Assembly (NCBI GenBank): GCA_015478945.1
Contig: JABUQX010002402.1
Location: forward strand, 1 to 64,000
Direction of reading: 5' to 3'
Source of the DNA: Trachelipus rathkii
Taxonomy: Eukaryota > Arthropoda > Malacostraca > Isopoda > Trachelipodidae
Length of the DNA stretch: 64,000 bases
The notes beneath the pieces were generated by a model, which saw nothing but the letters and a program-made list of their open reading frames with translations, made no database searches and was not told where the DNA came from. This document shows positions 61,642 through 64,000 of the stretch, in pieces. Within the stretch, counting starts at the first letter, position 1. Each line of letters opens with the position of its first letter. The position numbers and the translations under genes were made by a program.

Positions 61642-61765
61642 TCAAGATTTAATCCAGCAAGTATGAGTATAGTCGACAAAAAATTGAATTTTCTAGAAAC
61701 AAACTTCATGGGCCATGGCCCTTTATTTGGAATGATTCGCATCTTCGAAGAAACTATAAAGTCTA
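61642..61765 (-). CDS. Possible upstream exon of the same unidentified gene
   Basis: The minus strand reads MRIIPNKGPWPMKFVSR and KFNFLSTILILAGLNLES, preceded by a TTTGTTTAG acceptor-like site at about 61,763 and followed by a possible GTATCT donor at about 61,641. The frame stays open to a TAA near 61,572 if unspliced (56 codons from the ATG). Splicing to 61,510 keeps the frame. The STILILAGL part is hydrophobic but too short to be sure of a membrane segment. Confidence 0.25.
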
Positions 61766-61769
61766 AACA

Positions 61770-62570
61770 AATAAAAAGTTATAAAACAAGACTACTCTAA
61801 AACATTTTTTTTATTACCTCATTTTGATTCAAAAGAGAAATATTAGCAAATTTCTTTTAATAATTTTCTGCCTTTACTTTATTAAATATTCTTACTTGTA
61901 ACTTTCAAGATTTTAAATTTTTATTTTCTTAGAAAAGCTAATTTATTTGATGTCCCTTGATAATATACACCTGTACGTATAATAGAATCGGATTATTGTA
62001 CCAGTCAATTTAATTTCACATCCCATAACTGTCGTCGGGTGTGTGCATGTTAAATTTTTATAAAAATATGCAATTACGTTATTAGCATAAAAATGGCAAG
62101 AAAGAAGTAAATAAAAACACTTTTAGGCACATGTTACTTTGCTGGACTCATCGATGGACTCTGCTAAATGTTGACTATTCTGAGTAGTAAAAAAAAAAAA
62201 ACTGGCCGAGTCCAGAAGTTCCTGGGATTGAGAGTAGAGATAATAAAAGAAAATAAGAGTATGACTTGCTGTCGTGAAGCCAACACACTTAAATTTCGGT
62301 TAAGAATAAGAAGCAACATCAAGTCTAGAAGAAGAGAGGTAGCGTCCGACAGTGGGAAAATCGAATAAAGAAACGAATGTTGCAGAAAATAATGAAACAC
62401 GAAAAGCATGTACCAGAGCAAGCCGGCAGAGAAGTCCTAGCAACAACACAGTCACCAGAAGCCACTAACTCTCAAGCGATGAGTGGGGGAAGGGGGGGAC
62501 GAGGAACATTGTTTGGATGCAGTTCCTCAAAGCATCCCCGAAGTTGTTTGTTGCTTTGATATTTGTTAAT
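61770..62570. other. Intergenic sequence; short unconvincing open frames
   Basis: AT-rich to 62,150, then more balanced sequence (62,200-62,570). Basic frames there (for example FRLRIRSNIKSRRREVASD) and a GGGGGAAGGGGGG tract resemble the untranslated or end-of-pol region of a retroelement, but no domain can be named. Confidence 0.35.
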
Positions 62571-62583
62571 GTTAAAAAAAAAT

Positions 62584-62778
62584 GTTAGACTATGTGCTTG
62601 TAAGGCTGTGGGATATATATAAAGGGGGAGGGGTGGGAATTTCCACTGAACACGTTCACCAAGGGCTCCAGTGTATAGTCGACAGTGCCCCAGAGATACT
62701 CCATGTAAATGAAGCGATCAAAAAATAAACCACTAGAAGATTGAAGAGGGATGGTCCAGCCCAACTTACTTAGAACTC
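62584..62778 (+). promoter_or_regulatory. LTR-like promoter and polyadenylation segment (tentative)
   Basis: Starts TGTTAGAC and contains a strong TATA box (GGATATATATAAAGGGG at about 62,610) 50-60 bp before a CACGTTCACC region. Then comes an AATAAA signal (about 62,726), and the segment ends near CTTAGAACTCA. The order TATA box, short transcript, polyadenylation signal is that of an LTR, but no second copy, primer-binding site or pol gene is found. Confidence 0.25.
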
Positions 62779-64000
62779 AATGAGGGAGGGAGGGGGTTAG
62801 TTGCAAATTTTCCAACGACGGACTGTTCTCATATACATATATATTTGTATCCGCCCTATATATATATATATAGTATATGCTATAGATTACCCTATTATAC
62901 AGAGCACAAGTGGAGAGTATATGTAGTGAGTATAGATTAAATTTGATATAGTATATATATATTAATATATTATGAATAGATATATATATATAATGAAACC
63001 TGTATTGCTGAATATTATAGATATATATATATATATATATAATATATATACCGAATAAAACCGGTGAATTATTTTTGTTAATCAATTATATTTATATATA
63101 TATGAATATATAGTATATATAGTATCTAATAAACGTATACTAATATATATGGTAACTCATAATCCATGTATGTAACACTATAATTATGGTACCCCATTAC
63201 AATGTATACCGGACTACCGGTAATTGTAGAATTAATATATATTACTATATTGTAATTTATATATTTGCTAATTATACTTTATTCCATCTCATTCACATAT
63301 ATATATATCGTTATCATCATAAGTATAACCCTACTATATATATATAGTGATATATAAATCACGATAAGTACTATAATATGATATATATACTACTATTATA
63401 TCAGGAGTGGCCGATTCCTATCGAGCTCGGCTTAGCAATGTTGTATTAAATTCATAAGAACACGACATCCGATTTATACTTCAAAATCTTTCTAGCTTAA
63501 GTAGTTATCGATAAAGTCTGTATTTTTAGCGAGAAAATTGCCATATATGAAAGAAAATTATTACATAATAAATATAAAGCATTACTTAAGATATAAACAA
63601 AGGTTGCAAGAAGTCGTCCATTGGAATAATGATATTTATTCACAGATTCATCTGTATAAACCAACGAGTTGCAGTAGTTCAAAAATTTTAGACCAGCTGT
63701 ACACATACGAATATTCCGCTGACTGAATTTTAATTTTGGTTTTACGAGGAGGTGCTGTTTTTTTTCCTTAGAAACTAATAAAACGCTCGTATCAATTTTA
63801 ACAAAACAAAAATAAATAAACATTGCCTCATTTGGTATTTAGATGGCACATTTATCAGATTTATAAAGAGAACCTTAAAATTTATAATTCCAATATAAGA
63901 AGGTGAATTTAATCATTCAAAACATACAGAGATTTTGAATTTCTCAATTAAAGAATTTTTATTTTAAATTAGCCAATAATAACTAGTGAATTAGATAGTG
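62779..64000. other. TA-rich intergenic sequence to window end
   Basis: 62,830-63,400 is broken TATA sequence with insertion-like irregularities. From 63,400 there is ordinary AT-rich DNA starting CAGGAGTGGCCGA, which looks weakly like a hAT terminus. No gene is recognised; the overlapping frames at 63,497-63,823 are on opposite strands and without signature. Confidence 0.45.

Noticed and set aside
63400..63430. hAT terminus starting CAGGAGTGGCCGA
   Set aside because: Only about 11 bases resemble a terminus; there is no subterminal array, partner end or target duplication.

Overview
This is a gene-poor, repeat-dense, AT-rich stretch of an animal nuclear genome. The mix of elements (a BED-finger hAT transposon, LINEs of three lineages, Penelope-like elements with GIY-YIG endonucleases, a tRNA-derived SINE, and very long TA, CT, TAA and TTTA tracts) fits an arthropod, most likely a decapod crustacean. 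That assignment is inference; no host gene is firmly identified.

Bases 1 to about 20,690 form one giant inverted repeat folded about position 10,345, with the left arm cut by the window edge. From the outside inwards each arm carries the end of a hAT transposon, TTTA-type low-complexity DNA, an endonuclease-domain LINE fragment, a reverse-transcriptase LINE fragment, a small CCGGATA-rich MITE inside TA repeats, a second kind of reverse-transcriptase LINE fragment, and a unique inner spacer. The outer ends are almost identical and the arms diverge strongly towards the fold.

The right arm runs into the best-preserved object in the window: a 4,973-bp hAT element (19,658-24,630) with matching terminal repeats, a perfect 8-bp target duplication and an eight-exon transposase whose exons join in one frame (713 codons from the first ATG). 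Its DDE triad, BED finger and RW motif are all visible. It sits inside an older hAT-like MITE, and one of its introns holds a LINE 3' fragment.

From 24.9 to 25.7 kb there is TAAA/TAA low-complexity DNA. A satellite of about 191 bp follows (25.8-33.7 kb) and switches orientation near 28,371. From 33.8 to 51.8 kb there is a complex satellite field built from a GC-rich 17-bp minisatellite (CCAGAACCGCGCACCCT type) in units of about 270-410 bp, plus a spacer repeat of about 1.1-1.4 kb. Much of 32.5-34.0 kb and 38.1-51.7 kb looks like the same repeats peppered with short TA-rich insertions, as in unpolished long-read consensus; open frames there are not believable.

The last 12 kb holds a triplicated 290-bp repeat, ends of hAT-like elements, a tRNA-derived SINE, a 515-bp CT/TA microsatellite, and a head-to-head pair of degenerate Penelope-like elements, each followed by a hammerhead-ribozyme-like motif. 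It also holds two short open stretches on the minus strand (61.3-61.8 kb) that could be exons of an unidentified gene, and an LTR-like promoter/polyadenylation segment near 62.6 kb.
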